Below, in pieces: positions 5,205 to 5,760 of a stretch of 5,760 nucleotides of DNA. The notes beneath the pieces were generated by a model, which searched no databases, had not been told where the DNA came from, and saw only the letters and a program-made list of their open reading frames with translations. The position numbers and the translations under genes were made by a program. Location of the stretch: NCBI GenBank assembly GCA_031270755.1, contig JAISWV010000305.1, forward strand, positions 1 to 5,760. Reading direction: 5' to 3'. The first letter of the stretch is position 1. Each line of letters starts with the position of its first letter. The DNA comes from Synergistaceae bacterium. Lineage in GTDB: Bacteria; Synergistota; Synergistia; Synergistales; Aminobacteriaceae.

Positions 5205-5760
5205 CGTTTTTTCCTCCTTTTCTCCTTGTTATCGGGTTATCGGGGTCCTCGAGCCAGGCGGACCGCGCCTTCGACAAAAATTCATCGTAAACGCCGCCGG
5301 CGAAGTCGGGAAAAGTATAGTCGAACGAAACCCATTTTCCGAACCGAAAACGCATCGTCACCTCGGCGTAGATGCCGTCCCGCAGGTAGACGCGGTGCGC
5401 GTGGTCTTTCGTGGAGGCTAAAACGAGCCGCGCCCCGTCCACATACCCCGGATCGACGTTGACGATCCTCGGAGTCCGGCTTTCTTTCTCGATCCCGATG
5501 GAAGCGCGTTTCCACTCGGGCAGGCCGGCCGCCGGAACGAGCCCCTGGAAAGCGACGAAGCGGCGAAGAAGGCGCGGAGCGATATTGCGGTAGTAGTCCG
5601 TCGTCGTGAAGGGCACTGGAAGCCCCGTGATGTCGGGCTCCCCCCAAAGGGACCGCAATTTCTCCATCGTCCAGCCGAACCACTGACCGCCCGAATCGTC
5701 ATCGGGATACAAAACACCCGCGATTCGTTTCACCAATGGATCGGGCAGCGGGTCAGGCAT
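5182..5760 (-). CDS. DUF4416 family protein, function unknown (start at window edge)
   Basis: A 192-residue soluble protein as read from ATG 5760, which uses the last bases of the window. The true start could lie further right, but the family usually begins with a short Pro-rich stretch and then a strand like VKRIAGVLYPD (10-20), which fits this start. Family marks are FTTTDYYRN (51-59), RLLRRFVAF (63-71), and the most conserved block at 101-135: NVDPGYVDGARLVLASTKDH, then AHRVYLRDGIYAEVT. A YTFPDF strand follows (148-153). I assign it to DUF4416 on this pattern. No biochemical role is established that I know of, and no catalytic motif stands out, though the invariant Asp/Lys/His/Arg residues of the central block suggest a ligand or phosphate site (inference). 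The last 23 nt overlap purB in another frame. The C-terminal tail (about 172-192) is basic then charged and poorly conserved in appearance; it contains the purB ribosome binding site. Confidence 0.85.
   Translation of the reverse strand: MPDPLPDPLVKRIAGVLYPDDDSGGQWFGWTMEKLRSLWGEPDITGLPVPFTTTDYYRNIAPRLLRRFVAFQGLVPAAGLPEWKRASIGIEKESRTPRIVNVDPGYVDGARLVLASTKDHAHRVYLRDGIYAEVTMRFRFGKWVSFDYTFPDFAGGVYDEFLSKARSAWLEDPDNPITRRKGGKNDDRSLRD
5213..5227 (-). promoter_or_regulatory. Double Shine-Dalgarno for purB inside the DUF4416 gene
   Basis: On the minus strand AAGGAG (5227-5222) is followed by AAAGGAGG (5220-5213), which ends 8 nt before ATG 5204. These bases also encode the TRRKGGK stretch near the DUF4416 C-terminus, so the same DNA serves as protein code and as the purB ribosome binding site. 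Confidence 0.75.

Noticed and set aside
5229..5244. TTATCGGG tandem duplication
   Set aside because: It is only two copies and lies inside the DUF4416 coding region, where it encodes part of the variable C-terminal tail. Chance is a sufficient explanation.
4146..5462. Long open plus-strand frame (438 codons) opposite purB
   Set aside because: It is antisense to a clear purB and runs into DUF4416. Its translation is low in complexity and matches no family I know. High-GC genes often leave such open shadow frames.

Overview
The window carries six protein-coding genes in two opposed groups. It most likely comes from an anaerobic bacterium with high GC overall and strong AGGAGG-type ribosome binding sites. 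The gene content (DUF4416 upstream of purB, a flavoredoxin-like flavin reductase, TTG starts) gives me an impression of Synergistota (Synergistaceae-like). That is a guess from family resemblance; nothing here proves it, and there is no rRNA or tRNA to settle it.

Left part, plus strand. Positions 1-57 may be the last 18 codons of a gene that began outside the window. A short AT-rich leader follows, with an inverted repeat around a TATAAT hexamer. Next come a Fic-domain AMP-transferase gene (143-904) and, 43 nt further on, a flavin reductase-family gene (948-1520) that starts with TTG. The fic gene is visibly AT-richer than most of the rest: two 60-base lines counted by hand gave about 40% and 47% GC, against about 67% in lines from purB and from the aminotransferase. 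It may have been acquired separately.

Middle, 1521-1750. This 230-nt spacer between converging genes has no recognisable gene. It holds several inverted repeats and a 9-bp tandem repeat, and may be a dispersed repeat or gene remnant.

Right part, minus strand, in transcription order from the right edge: a DUF4416 protein (5760-5182), adenylosuccinate lyase purB (5204-3909), a XerC/XerD-type tyrosine recombinase (3884-2928) and a fold-type I PLP aminotransferase (2875-1751). DUF4416 and purB overlap by 23 nt, purB and the recombinase are 24 nt apart, and the recombinase and aminotransferase 52 nt apart, so this looks like one operon. PurB makes purine nucleotides, the recombinase probably resolves chromosome dimers, DUF4416 has no known function, and the aminotransferase has no assignable substrate. 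The grouping looks like housekeeping genes rather than one pathway.

I do not see a convincing new defence, mobile or biosynthetic system. The most useful leads are the DUF4416/purB overlap, the structured convergent spacer, the related short tandem repeats at gene junctions, and the compositionally distinct Fic gene.
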